Source: Ganoderma boninense
Lineage: Eukaryota > Basidiomycota > Agaricomycetes > Polyporales > Polyporaceae
DNA: 64,000 nucleotides
Assembly (NCBI GenBank): GCA_002900995.3
Contig: CM035310.1
Location: forward strand, 1,083,176-1,147,175
Direction of reading: 5' to 3'
Part shown: one piece after another, positions 1 through 11,714 of the stretch
Layout: every line of letters begins with the position of its first letter
How positions within the stretch are numbered: position 1 is the first letter of the stretch
Position numbers and translations under genes: made by a program
The notes under the pieces: model-generated
Told to the model about the DNA's origin: nothing
Databases searched by the model: none
Seen by the model: only the letters and a program-made list of their open reading frames with translations

Positions 1-120
1 CTCGGCAAATACGCTGTCTCCCAAGGATACGGAAAAGTAGGCCTCGAGGTCGACAATAAAGGCTGCAGTCTCGGAGCGACGCAAGAACTGCGCTGGCAGA
101 GAGGCAAGTAGGGAATCCAT
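1..120 (-). CDS. N-terminal 40 codons of an unidentified protein, cut by window edge
   Basis: An ATG on the minus strand at 120-118 opens a frame that stays open for all 40 codons to the window edge. It begins MDSLLASLPAQFLRR and continues with a mixed, globular-looking composition (LEAYFSVSLGDSVF). The frame faces away from the gene starting at 471, so the two would share the 350-bp interval between them. The family is not recognised. An open run of 40 codons can occur by chance, but the amino-acid mix and the divergent layout favour a real gene start. Confidence 0.45.
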   Translation of the reverse strand, partial: MDSLLASLPAQFLRRSETAAFIVDLEAYFSVSLGDSVFAE

Positions 121-470
121 TAGTTGGGCTACGAACCAGAGGGCAATCAGAGAAGGGGATCAACGGAGGTTAAGATGATTTGAGACGATTGATCGTATAA
201 GATTAACACACGCGCGCGCTTATCAGTTCGGCTTGCATTCCCATTGGATCGCGGCGGGCGCTCCTGCTGGACTTTCCCAAAGTGGTTACTCCGCCCGCCG
301 TCTCCGCTGTGTACTGCCCCACCTTATGTACCATGCCTCCGTAGCATGGGCCTTTAGACTCGAGTCCTCCCCCAGTACGTCCCCTCTTCGTCCGTGTTTC
401 GCTCACAGATTGTCCCCTGGGACATCTGATAATTCCGCCCCCCCCCCCCAAAAGTCTGCAGAACATCAGC
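121..470. other. Divergent intergenic region with a poly-C tract
   Basis: This interval separates the minus-strand start at 120 from the plus-strand start at 471. A run of about a dozen C residues lies near 438-449, shortly before the downstream ATG; pyrimidine-rich leaders are common upstream of fungal genes. I see no clear TATA box and no RNA gene. Confidence 0.4.
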
Positions 471-3400
471 ATGCCGCCCCAAGACCCTTCCACCGACCTC
501 ACCGAGGACGACGAACTATATCTCCGGTCTTGCCTCGACAACTATCGTCAGACCGGCACCAAAGAGAAGGAAGCCTTCCGATTGTCCTGCGTCAAACACA
601 TCGTCAGAAAACATGGCCTCGAGGAGACTGTGTTTGTTACGCACTTCTTTCACACGGTGCGTCGTCCTCCTGCAAGAGTATCGGTTTCAATCATTCACGT
701 ATGACTGCAGAAGGTACGCAACTGGCTCCAGAACCACTCGAGGAACGTGAAGCTCGTCCCACTCCCCGGACGGGTAAACCAGGGGTTCTCCGCTGAGCGT
801 GCATTCGCGATCGTGAACGAGGACCTTATCCGCCAGACTGTCGCTCGCGCGATCAGTTCCTCAACTGCTGCTGGTATCCTGCCTGAACACGATGCCGATG
901 AAGGCGACGACGAGGCCGAGGATGACGACGAAGAGGAGAAGGGTGAGGAAGATGAGGATCTCTTCGGCGACATGCCTGGCGACGCCGAGGATGGAGACAC
1001 CATCGCGGTCAGAAAGGCGTACATCGTTACATGGAATGCGGCGGTCCGGCAGCTTTGGAACCGCCTCGACCCCGATGAACGACTCGTGTACGAACGGCTC
1101 GCGAAGAAATGGACGCTAGAAGGCCCTAACAAGGATGTTAAGTGTCTGTAAGTCATGTCGTGGACCTCCTCATATCTGCGTCGTCATATATCAACCACTT
1201 GGCTACACCACAGTCTCGCGGAGAAGCGGGCCCCAGCCTGGATGCGGAGTGTCACACATATATTCTGGACGCAATGCGACATGCCGATCTTCATCTACGG
1301 CATGTATAAGGACAAGGCTGGCGCGCTTCACGCTGCCGTGTACGTTGATCGACTTCTCGCACACCGAGCTACGTACTGATTCAGGATCGCAGCTACGACA
1401 CATCCAACCTGTGGCACGAAACTGACAAGAGCACTCCCTTACTTCGTAATGTCCCGGGATGGGACGAAGACTTCCGCCGCACGACCTGGAACTTCTTCCA
1501 GGCCACGCTACGTCCAGACCTCGCAACGCCAGACCAGTTGCAAGTCATGCAGGCGTCTCGTCGCGAGCCCGCGGCACCCTTCGTGTTTCAGTATTACGAC
1601 GACGACTGCCCTATCCTCGTCGACATGGAGAACGGGAAGGGCCTGTCTAATGGTCGACGACAGGAGATTTTCAGAGACTACATGAATATCCATTATAGTG
1701 AGCACTAATAATACCTCGGCACCTCTCTCGGATGACTAACCACGTAATTCATAGACCTCGCGGCGGGCTGCGAAAAGCGTTCGGCACCATGGACCTCACT
1801 ACGGACTCGGGCAGACAAGTTTTTCGAGCCAGGAATGCTGCCGAAGAACTTCGCGTTTCAGGATCCCAGCAAAATCCCCGAGCCGATGCTCAAACCATTC
1901 TTTGCTCACGTTTTGGACATGGAGAAGCCAACGGTCGCCGGCGTCGAACCTCGACGATTTCGGTTCTACCAGTACGAGAGCGGCACCGGCGACAATCGCA
2001 CCTACCACCCAGCCGTGTATAGCGGCAACGTACAGCCGGCCCCGCCTCGTCGTACCAAGAAGGCCGTCGCGGTGCCTACCTTTGAAGGCCCTCCCCCACC
2101 ACCAGATCATTCGTCATCTAATCCGACACCAGCAGCAAGTTCTCCTGCTCCGGAACCAACTGATGTTCCACCGATGCCCGACGCTGGCGCACGTGTTACA
2201 ACCACGTTCGACGCTGACTTGGACGCGATCCGCGCTGCGCTGCTTGAGGAGAAGGCAAGGTCCAGCCTTGAGACCCAGACCCGGGCGAGGGATCGCGTGT
2301 CGTCCCCCCTTGCAGTGCCCGCGAAGGCGAACGCGCACGTCGCTGCCGGCGCCCAACCAGCACATGCCGAGGGCGGTTCGCGTGTGCGGCAGCCAATACC
2401 GGAGGGTCGCGGCAGCTCTACGCCATCCGTCCGGACCCGGGACCATGAGCCGCGCACCGCTGAGGATAGAACGACTCCCGAAGCCCTACCCATCCCTCGC
2501 CCTCGCCGCGCAGCTGCCAAAAAGCCGCGGATGGCTGCTGACGGCTCCACTACCGGAGAACGAGGCAGGTTGGGCGCGAAAGGAGGCGCCTCAGGCACCG
2601 AGTCCACCGTTTCAGATAACGATGCGTACGTTCCGGAGGAGGGCGGAGAAAAGGACGGTTCAGACGATGAAGTGGAGGAGTTCCTGAACCTTGAGGTCAG
2701 TGCCGAGCTCAACGACCTCCGGGATACAACACCATTGGCGGATGTTTCCATGGGCGAAGTGCCGCGGGCGCAGTCGCCATCCCTCCGTCTTCTGCTCGCA
2801 CCTGCGGAGGTCGCCGCCACTGCCGACGCTCGACGCGAGTTTCTACACGGTCTTGCGTGCGAGCGCGAGTATGCCGACCTCCTTGGGAGAGTACACGATC
2901 ATGTAAGTCTTTACCTCACGCGTGTATACATAAGGGGCTGACACGCTGAATGGCGATTCTTACAGCTGAACGTTGTGGTCACCATTCGAGGGCAGACCCC
3001 CGTCTTCTGGGGGACGTGGGGCCACAAGTCTCCGCACGTGCCTGAAGCCGTTCATACCAACGAGAAGAAGGTCAATACCCTGTTAAAATGGGTGAAGAAC
3101 GATCGCACAGCGGACGCAACAGCCGTGGAGGTTCAACGATTCTGCCTCGTAGCCGGTATCGTCCTACGGGACCTGCAACTCGTCGAAGTCGCGGACGGCA
3201 CGTCCATATGGCCGGACAACGTGCCGGGCTTCATGGCGAGGACCTGCCTGGATGTTGGGCATCGAGCCGAGGTCTTGGCTGCATGTTCCGCGGCGTTCGG
3301 CCATCCTCCGGCACCTCCTCCATCCCCAGGACGCCCTAGGAAGGCGAAAGGGAAAGGTAGGGCTAAGGGAAAGGACGGGCCGAGCATGGCCAATGTCACA

Positions 3401-3478
3401 GAGAGTGGCACCGACTCACAGACCGCTGCGGCACCCTCTAAGCGACAGTCGAAGCGCGTCGCGGCTCGCCAGTCGTGA
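471..3478 (+). CDS. Six-exon lineage-specific protein with a homeodomain-like WLxNHSR motif
   Basis: I join six exons: 471-656, 711-1147, 1214-1339, 1393-1697, 1755-2902 and 2966-3478. Introns are 53-66 nt with GTGCGT, GTAAGT, GTACGT, GTGAGC and GTAAGT donors, and the frame is kept throughout (about 900 aa). Exon 1 joins exon 2 to give KVRNWLQNHSR, which resembles the recognition helix of homeodomains (W-[FL]-x-N). An acidic Asp/Glu tract and a WNAAVRQLWNRLDPDER segment follow. The middle is low-complexity and rich in Pro/Ala. The C terminus is basic (KGKGRAKGK; KRQSKRVAARQS). I recognise the layout as a large family of agaricomycete proteins of unknown function, from memory. It converges with the minus-strand gene ending at 3599. 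A nuclear, DNA-binding role is only a suggestion. Confidence 0.75.
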
Positions 3479-3598
3479 GGGACACTGGTTTGATTGGTAC
3501 TACAGTCATACAGTGGAATGGGCGAAAGTAGATACATTGCTTTGACTCTTTGAAAATACATGCTCATCGTCCTACCAAACTGTTTACGCGTCGTCTCC

Positions 3599-6500
3599 TT
3601 AACGGTTACCTGCGGGAGCCCCTCCACGTTTGGTGCCGCGATTGCGAGTAACACGTTTGAAGCCCGTTGACGGTCCCGCGTCCGCTGCCGGAATGTGCGC
3701 GATGGTGCCGCCAGGTGCAATGGAAGGGAAAGGTGCCGACACGACTTCCGATGACGGAGGAACAGTCGAAACCGGTGGGGTTGTGAGGGCACTCATTGTA
3801 CCCGCCAACGACGGCACGGATGGGATAGATGCGGAGGCCCCAGCTCCCACGTGTCGGGCCAGCGGTGCTGCCACTTGTGCGGCAGGTGCCCGCGATGGAG
3901 GATGGGTAGATACAGCACTGGCGCGGGACAGCGCAATAGCCGGCCTGTGGGTATGGGTGGCCGCAAACACATCGCTGGCGCTCCCACCTGTGATGCCGCC
4001 AAATTGCACCTCGCCCCACTGGTGCCCCATACCATCGTCAGCGACGCCCTGTAGTCCCCGTTCTGCGAAGTACTTAGCGATACCAGCCTCGATGCGTGCA
4101 GTGAGGTGGTCCTCGGAGACCGTTTCCAACTTATCCACTCGCTCGGACAACTCGGTGAGTGCCTTCATGACGTTGGAGAATGTCGTCGGCACAGGTGCCG
4201 GACCCGCCGGGACCCCACGTTCGAGTTTGAGGATGCGAGCATCAAGCTCGCCGATACGCGTCGCCAAGTGCCCGTGAAGAGACTGGAGAAGGGGGCGACA
4301 TGCGGCTAGTGTCTCGTTAGCGATTCCATCGAGCTGTTCCTGGACCTGGGCGACTTCGTGACGCAACCTGTACATGTCGCCTCGAACGGGACGGACGTCC
4401 TCCTCAAGCACGGCAAAGCGCTCCCATGAGACCCGATAAAGTGTGCGCAAGTCCTCCACTCGAGACAGGAGGTCTAGAAGTGCGGCCCACCTCCAGGGCA
4501 CGGTGGGAATACTGGGGAATACGTGGACGATACGCTGCAAGACATTCTGGGTTTCCATCAAGGCAGTGAAGGCATCTCGCGTGGCTTCCGCGAGTACGCT
4601 GGTAGACGGGGAGGGTGGTGTAGCAGTCCCCGGCACTTCGGGCGCTGAGGCTGTGGCGGCATCGACACGGTCTACGGTTTCCAGGAGCGTGTTTGCACGC
4701 AAGCGATACCTCGCTGCTTTCGTTCGAAGGTTCTCCTCCAGACCCAATATCTCTTCGTACTTCGCCTTCGTATCTTGTGCCATTCGGATCACATCGTCGG
4801 AAAGCAAGAACGTTTGGAGGCGGGGAGTGTGGGGTTCTTGCTGCCGAGATGGATCGAGGTTGTTGACGATGTCTAAGCCATTGCGTCCAAACTCGGAGAG
4901 CTTCTGAAGAATTGCATGTCCCTCGGCGAGGTCATGGGGAGGGCCCACAAGCCCATACGTGCCATCAGCTAGGCGTTCGCCGACTCGCAAAAGGAGCTTC
5001 CAGGACCCTATGGCACATCCATGAGTGAGTGCTAGCCAGAGCCCGTATTTGACACAACTTACCGCGAAGAGGGGGGACGGTACGGGCACGGCTGTAAGGG
5101 ACAGTTGCGCCAGGGGGTGGATGAGGAAGGTCCGCAGGAAGCATGCGATGGTTACGGTGCCGGACGTTCTCAGGGTCGACTTTGGACACTTTGATTGGGG
5201 AGGGGAGAGCGACCAGGGAAACGTGCGTCGGATCCCGCCTCGGAGGCAGTAGATCGTCTCCGGTGTCCATTGCATCCTCGCTGAACTGGTCGCCTGTATC
5301 GTCGTTGAAGTCTGCCCACGCCTCCGATAGGTCGAAGGGGGTGGCGTCAGTGTCTGACACGACGCTGGCCTTTGAGGTACCCTCTTCCGAGATTGCGGAG
5401 ACCGCAGATGGAGATGCCGGAGTCTCATTGACAGAGGCCGCAGATGAGCCAGGGATTGTAGAGGACGTTTGGGATGGGATTGGAGAGCGCGTTCGCTCGC
5501 TCATGCTCGTAGATGCGGTTCGTCTGGATGTGCGGCGACGTACAGATGAGGTGCCGTGTGGTGCCAGGGAATTGTCAGACTCGGCGGCACTATCGGGACC
5601 TCGCCGGGGCGTCGCGGACGACGGGGAGGAGAGGAGAGCGGCAAGTCGCTTCTTGGCATTGGCGCTGCGCCCTCTAGGTATGACGGTGTACTGTGCCTCA
5701 AACCACGCATAGTCGGCCTTGTCCGGGAGAGGAGACGGCCACTTCGCGGGAGTAAAGCTCGGCTCTGCGAAGACATGGGGGGCGGAGATCATACGATAGA
5801 ACGCGTACGCAATGAAGGTGGCGAGACAGTGATTGGTCTTGTCTGGGCAGGCGAAGGAACACTTGGACTTCTTAGCGTCACAGCTGGAACAGACTGGCCT
5901 GAGGAGCGGATTGTACATGCACGGAATGTGTGCCTTTACACATCGCGAGCATGGGCGCGGCTGGAACCATGTGAGATAATGTCAATGTTGTCAGTAGAAC
6001 GAAGACGCACATGTTCAACCTCGCGAAGCGGGATTGTCTCAGGTGTGATATCCTTCAACGTCAGTGTGCCGCGACCTGGTTTGCTCGCTCTCTTCTTGCC
6101 TTTGTCCTTGACAGTCGTGCGCGGATCAGCAGCCGGGCGATGAGACGCTTGAATACGTGCCGCGCCCTCTGAACCTGCACGGGCACGCGAAGACGAGCGT
6201 GTGAAGGGGCGGTCCTGGGTTTGCATGTTATCCGGTACGACGGTCGACCTGCCGCGCCTTTTGGACGACGAAGGGGCAGGGGTTGCTGGGTGGGTATGTT
6301 GTGTGGCATCCTCGCCTTCGTCCGTGTAGTCGTCTTCGGCACCAAGCCCCACTCCATCGCTCCCAGCTACGCTGTCTGCTTCGGCACCCTCTCCCACCAT
6401 CGGGACATCAAGCTCCATGGCGGTGCCCACGGCCGCGCCAGCTCCTGCGTCTTCGAACTCGGAGCCTGGTGCCGGTGAATCTTCTTCGGCACCTTCGGCC

Positions 6501-7034
6501 ACTGCACCTTCCCCACCAGCCCAGTCTTAAACGAAAGATAGACACAACGTGGGTACACATTCTTGACACACGGTAAGGTGATCGGCACGTACCTTGGTTC
6601 CACCAAACGCTTCGGAGTTCATCTTCAGGGAGGAGGACGTAGCGTCTGCGTCGTGCGATACGGTACTTGAGGAACCCCTCTGTCCCTCCTTGAAAAGCGG
6701 GATGATTCAGGACAGCAGCATCCACAGCAAGTTCCGGATCAAAGGTCTTCTCCTTCGCGCGCAGTCTACGGTTATTTTCCCAAATGCACCCGATCGCGAA
6801 AGAGGGAAGATACTTGAACTTGGCAACCGAGAGAATCTCGATCATCCGGCTGAGATCCGCCATAAAGTGGTTCTCCCAACGCGTGCGGCCGGGATTAGTG
6901 GGACTGGGACGAGCGATAAAGGAGTAGTGGAGCTGGCTAGCCAATTCCTGCACGCGCTGAATCTGGTCGTCGGAAGGTTGGGGAAGAGGAGTTGCCGGCA
7001 CGTCTTTCGCACCACGTTTCTTCTTCGGCGGCAT
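3599..7034 (-). CDS. Four-exon Zn2Cys6-like coiled-coil protein of unknown function
   Basis: Exons 7034-6593, 6525-6011, 5960-5063 and 5007-3599 join in frame to about 1,087 aa, starting MPPKKKRGAKD. Exon 3 opens with six cysteines spaced C-x2-C-x6-C then C-x2-C-x6-C (CSRCVKAHIPC and CSSCDAKKSKC). This is the spacing of fungal binuclear zinc clusters, although the linker and the mid-protein position differ from classical Zn2Cys6 transcription factors, where the cluster is usually N-terminal. Exon 2 is acidic and Ser/Ala-rich. Exon 4 has long heptad-like helices (about 600-850), suggesting dimerisation, then a Pro/Ser/Thr-rich tail ending in TKRGGAPAGNR. The cluster appears only once the 50-nt intron at 6010-5961 is removed. 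The start lies 245 bp from the divergent gene at 7280. Confidence 0.75.
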
Positions 7035-7279
7035 AGGGCAGAGGTCCAGGGGAGGAAGAGATGTTGTTAAGCAAGTATGGGTGGTCAAAGAGGGGGAATA
7101 CTAGTGTTGGGGATGTCTGGAAAAGAGTGTCGGTGCGGCGGCAGCGATCGTTATCACAGCAGACGGACGCTGCCGGACGGGCGCCTATCTACAACACACT
7201 GCATTCGTGAATTGCTCTGTCTGCCGCCTGCGCTGACCATCTGCGTTGTACAGGACAGAGGTAAAGTACGCTCCACCAT

Positions 7280-8233
7280 ATGGCACGGACAAGGAGTGAG
7301 TAATGACCGATCACGTGTACAATATTGGTTCTGAACACACTTCTTATTAGGCCGATTGCGAAACCTGAGAGAACCTAAAACATTCGCCGACTCCTCCGAG
7401 CCCGGAACATCTCGTGGAAGACAATCCTCGACGCCGAAGGCACTTGTGCCTGCATTGCGAGATCGCAGCGCGTCCCGAGCTCCAAGCGAAGGTGAGTCCG
7501 GGGTGTTGATACTGCATCAATGTGCTGAGCAGCGGCAGGTTCAAAGCAAGTGCGATTCAGCACTCCGACGCCAAGTCCTCGTCCCATCCTTAATGCAATC
7601 GTTGGTGAAGCTTCTCCCAACCGTGCCGGAGACGACGAACCTGCTTCGGCACCCTCCTCCCAAATGTCCGGCACCAGCGATGCTCCGACCGGCCAGGCCG
7701 CCAGCCCTACTACCATCCCCGATGCAATCGTTGGGGAATTGTCTCAGAATCGTGCCAGAGACGACGAACCTGCTTCGGCACCCTCCCCCCAAATCTCCGG
7801 CACCAGCGACGCTCCGGTCGGCCATCCCATGGCATCGCTGACCCTGATCATCGGAGAGGGCGATAGCATAGACACAGAGAGTGAGGGGGAGGACAGTGCA
7901 GAAAGCGGGGTGGAGAGCGAATCGCCCGTGCTTGGTATGATGATTGTGGGGGAGGGCGATTACAGCGGAGATTCCGAGTCTTCGGGCGGCGGAGGAGTAG
8001 CCGATGACGATGCCGACGCTGTGAATGCTGAGGAGGACTCGGACGCGTGTTCGGCACTCAACACGATTATTGTTGGTGAGAGTCCTGGAGGAGAATCGCC
8101 TTCCTCTAGCGCGTCTGAGCCAGAGGAAAGCTTCGGCGTGGATGACACTGTGGCCACATCGTCGCCGGCACAACAGACGAGGACGGACATCGAGGGGAGG
8201 GTGGGAGGCGGCCAGGCGCTGTGGATACGGTGA
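7280..8233 (+). CDS. Acidic repeat-containing protein, 3' end replaced by antisense F-box sequence
   Basis: Three exons join in frame: 7280-7295, 7351-7491 and 7539-8233. The start is ATGGCACGG (MARTRSRLRNLREP), reached by a perfect GTGAGT donor after only 16 coding bases; the second donor is also GTGAGT. The protein (about 283 aa) is rich in Ser, Asp, Glu and Gly, with recurring IVGE or IIGEG motifs and two tandem 43-residue repeats. The last dozen or so codons (from about 8195) are the antisense of an F-box/LRR relic, so the present stop is probably not ancestral. The likely lost 3' part lies at 9590-9961. The family is unrecognised, and the broken gene may be non-functional. Confidence 0.55.
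7595..7827 (+). repeat. Two tandem copies of a 129-bp in-frame coding repeat
   Basis: Copy one starts at 7595 (GCAATCGTTGG) and copy two at 7724, a period of 129 nt, or 43 codons; the second copy is incomplete. Both encode AIVGE, DDEPASAP and ISGTSDAP-like blocks with few substitutions, so the duplication is fairly recent and keeps the frame. Confidence 0.8.
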
Positions 8234-8760
8234 GGCTCGAGATGGCGGTGTGTTTGGTGGCAATCGTGCTGAAGCATTGGATTGCGGCGGTGGCGAGCGA
8301 GGCTGATGGCTCGCCATAGTCCAAGTCGGCGATGGAGAGCGTGTGCAGCGAGGAGGAGCAGTGTCGAGGACCACACTGAGAGCGATATTGACAATGACTC
8401 ACGGGCAGGTAGTGTGTACAAGACCTGGAGGTCATTGACATCGAGCTGCGGAAACACCTCGAGATGGCGGACGGAAGAGCAACATGTCTGGAGGAGAGGG
8501 ACGCCGAGGATAGAAGGAGGCAGCTCCAGATGGAGTTTCTCGATCTTGCGGGCTGAGCGAAGGCTCTGGACACGCTCTCGAGGTTAAAATTGAGGCTGCG
8601 GACAGGGGGGAATGAGTGCAAGAGCATGGAGCGTCAGAGTCATTGAGGAGATGTGGCAGAAGGCGATGGACACAAGCTTCGTCAGGCACCTCACGTATTT
8701 GATGTCATGTCCTCTTGGCCGTCTCCAACGTTCCCCGTACTGCTCTGCAGCGTCCGAGAG
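8190..8760 (-). pseudogene. F-box/LRR relic, subfamily B, internally deleted
   Basis: Read on the minus strand, fragments match the intact subfamily-B genes at 14450-16348 and 37692-39593. They include a YGERWRR..RGHDIKYV block (end of exon 1), LVSIAFCHI..HALALI, SLHTLSIADLDYGEPSA, ATAAIQCF and SSLTVSTAPGRLPP. The first and second blocks are joined by deletions and frameshifts, and nothing follows GRLPP. The remains end inside the last codons of the plus-strand gene at 7280. Confidence 0.7.
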
Positions 8761-8779
8761 CCGATAGGCGTCAGGACCC

Positions 8780-9540
8780 GTGCACAGACTGGACACCTCG
8801 AAGCTCAGGCCATACCCCACTACGACAAGCCTCTCCAACCGAGACATTCACGGACGCATTGGGCATGAAAGCTGCCCCCACAACGTCCGAAAATGGCTAA
8901 ACCAAGTCCGCCCTGTGAGGGGAGAACAGCGCCTTTGAAATGACTAGCGTCTGTAGGCCATGCTTGCCACGGGTTTCCAGCACTGCGGTCGTAACGCGAG
9001 ATATGCAAGTGGAACGTCTCCGCGCAGGCGCACTTGTCCATCCGTATACACGATTCCGAAGTAGCTCAGAAGATTGTGAGGCCAACGTGGCGGAGCGCGG
9101 ACAGGGCGCGGACTAGGTGTACGAGGTCAAGCAGGGACGCCGCAGTGCTGTCGGTCAGTGATGCTATCCGAAAGAAAGCAAAGTCAGGGCGGGTTACGAC
9201 CGTACATCGCGAATACGCAGTGCTTGAGAGGAAGGGGCATCGGGGGACGAGCGTGTGGGAAATGTCGGTTTTTGCGAGCTCGGCGGCTGGGTGACAGTAC
9301 TCACAGTCTGCAACATAAGTGCGAGTCTCGATGGGTAGTGGGTGGTGAACAGTGACGCAGCGAGGTTGGCCCATGTGCCTTCTATGCTGAGCGTGATGGC
9401 GAGGCCAGCCAGGATGTGTACGAGGGTCGCCGGTATCCCGCAGGTTCTGAGAGACCGAGTCTCCGTCGAAACAGCTGGCATAAACAGGCTAGGTAAATGA
9501 GTACTCACGCATCGGATGTTCTAGCCTCTCGACAGTTTCC
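8780..9540 (-). pseudogene. F-box/LRR relic, subfamily B, C-terminal half with frameshifts
   Basis: Blocks in order on the minus strand are SIEGTWANLAAS, a TAASLLDLVHLVRALSALRHV block, KHGLQTLV with HRADL, and SRLERLVV. Each matches the C-terminal half of the intact subfamily-B proteins, but they lie in different frames with stops between them. The relic sits head-to-tail with the relic at 8190-8760. Together they form a 1.3-kb block between two coding pieces of another gene. Confidence 0.7.
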
Positions 9541-9589
9541 ATCCTCCTTCGATGAGATTCTGTACCTCTCGATCAATGTCCTCCCGTGT

Positions 9590-9961
9590 TAGCTGGGAAA
9601 CCAAAAGCGGTCAGACGTATTGCCTCCGACTGGTTGTCTGCTGCGGCCCCCGCGGCGGCGAGTCGTGATACACCTCAAGGCTTCCGGAGGCTTGAAGATG
9701 GTGGACAGGCTACGCTGATGGAACCAATCCGCCCAAAGTCTTGCTGATGATAGAATCCACTACGGACACATGTTCGACTGAGAGGCTGGCGAGGCAGAGG
9801 AGGTCTGGAAAGAGTTCGCATGCCTGAGGGAGCTCGAGGAGAGAGAGAGAGAGAAGGCCGCTGAAGAGAAATCGAGACTGGCGCCCGCCTTGAAACTTCC
9901 CGGCCCGGTTGGCCCGACGGGCGGTCCTCGCAAAGACTGTCGTCCATCCCGTTGTTACTAG
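9590..9961 (+). pseudogene. Orphan coding exons, perhaps the severed 3' end of the gene at 7280
   Basis: Two plus-strand stretches look coding. About 9592-9749 reads KAVRRIASDWLSAAAPAAAS and on to PIRPKSC. Then 9782-9961 reads EAGEAEEVWKEFACLRELEE and a basic/acidic coiled coil, ending RPSRCY before TAG at 9959-9961. No start codon or clean junction links them to anything nearby. Their strand and position just beyond the F-box relic block suggest they once continued the gene at 7280; this is inference. Confidence 0.35.
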
Positions 9962-10010
9962 GACGGCTAAACAAGCTACACATTGATTTGAAACTCTTTA
10001 CGATTATCTG

Positions 10011-11714
10011 TCAGAGTATATGAAGTTCCAGCGTAGCTTCCGGGAAGATCCTCTCCATCAGCCCACGGAACTGGGCCACAACTTCAGCTTCTCTGTCACG
10101 GGGGCGAACTTCCTCTGAATCCTCCTTCGAGTAGTGTGTGACATAGTCCACGGATAATTCACGCAGCCAATGCGGTGCATCCGGGAGGACGTGCACGGAC
10201 TCGGAGGTGACCGGCGAAGGATCGGACTCGGACTGCACCACACGCAGGTAGCCGAGGCTGCGGAGACGGGGGCAGTGGCGAGCAAACGAGACGATGGACT
10301 CGACGCCCGCGCGCTGGTGGACCCTAGCCCATACCCTGTCTTCCTCGCTTGCATGGTAAAGGCGGAACGTCTCGAGATCCGGCCACGCCTCCGCAAACAC
10401 GCGGAAGTCGGCGGGGGTATACGACACAATGGGGCCGTGGAACCACACTTTGAAGCTCTGCAAGGCGCGATGAGAGAGCAGTGGGGCGACGAGCTCGGCG
10501 AGCGGGGCGCCGGCTTCCTGGTTACCCAGCTTGCCTACCTTGCGCATCCCCTCATAGGTGCTATGCCACTCGAACGCCGTGAGGGAGGGGAATTTCGCGA
10601 GGAAGGTGCGGAGGTGGCCTGGGAGCTCTTTGGACATGGCGTTGGAGTCCCTGTGCCGCTCGGAGACGGAGAAACTTTGCAACCTGGGAGCGTCGACGTA
10701 GGCGAGGAAGACGCCGACTCCGCCGAACGCATGACAGGACATTTTGAGGCTACGAAGCTCTTTAAATGTCATGCGCTGCTCGGGAGGTTGCCAGAATTGA
10801 AGACTGAAGGTAAGAGATTCGAGGTGAGGGAGGGTGGCGAGGGGGCGGAGATAGTCCAATTTGATAGATGCGCCGCCACGATGCAGCGCGAGATGGCGCA
10901 GGTGAGGATGCGAGCAAGGCAGCAATTTCACGTCCTCGGGATCCAGATGTGGCACAAGCACATCCAGCGTCTGAATGGACGAGAAAACTCCTGCCCCTAG
11001 GGCACTCTTCAGTCGTCTGACGTCCCATTCTTTCACCCGAGGAACAGACACCTCGAGTTCATGTATGCCGTGCCCGGACGGGTTCAGAAGGCGCAACAAC
11101 CCCGTGTCGATAGGCACGTTGTCAAGATCCATAGTCCGCAGCGCCGCCCGAGTCAAGTGTGGAAGAATGGGTGTGCCACCACTGGCAAACGCAGCAGAGA
11201 CTTGACACCAGAAAGTGTCTTCCAGCGACTTCGCAGGCATACCGAAGGGCACACCGCGATAGCGAACAAATGGGTAGACAATGATCTCGCGGACAAGACC
11301 TGCATATTCTTGAAATCGTTTCCAGCCCGATGCATGGGTCGCCGGTGTGCCGCACATTTCCTAAGTAGAAAGGTATTACGATCTTATTCAATGGAAGGTG
11401 CGAGGTAGACTCACCAGGGGTGGACCATCGCACCAGTGTTCTTTGCGACGCCTGTGCGCGATCCCGACCACACAAAGAAGGTGTTCCAATGGCATTTCGC
11501 TAGGGAGAGAGCGCCACATTACGGTAAGAACTGGTTGAGTGAAGCTGCTGTGGACCCTTGCTAAGCGATACAAAGTTTTGCGAGCAGACTTTGAGTCATC
11601 TGATTCACTGAGGTCGATGGTACGGGGTGTGGGATCAGGAGTGAGATGCGAGAGGACATGATAGAACGCATCCATATCGATATTGCGCACGCCGGGAGCC
11701 TGAGTGGTTGCCAT
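10011..11714 (-). CDS. F-box/LRR protein, subfamily A
   Basis: Exon 1 (11714-11415, 100 codons) and exon 2 (11360-10011) join in phase 0 across a 54-nt intron (GTGAGT...TTAG), giving 549 aa. Residues about 12-60 form an F-box-like region (DAFYHVLSHLTPD, then LARVHSSFTQPVLTVMWRSL). Exon 2 opens EMCGTPATH and GWKRFQEYA, then carries irregular leucine-rich repeats (LRHLALH, LESLTFSL, LRSLKMSC). The conserved core LVAPLLSHRALQSF..GPIVSYTPADF..AEAWPDLETF and FARHCPRLRS follow, and the end is MERIFPEATLELHIL. F-box proteins usually link SCF ubiquitin ligases to substrates through the C-terminal repeats; the substrate is unknown. The closest relative in the window is the damaged copy at 40180-41623. 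Confidence 0.85.

Noticed and set aside
2107..2820. 237-codon minus-strand frame opposite the first gene
   Set aside because: Shadow of exon 5 of the plus-strand gene, whose splice sites and frame are consistent.
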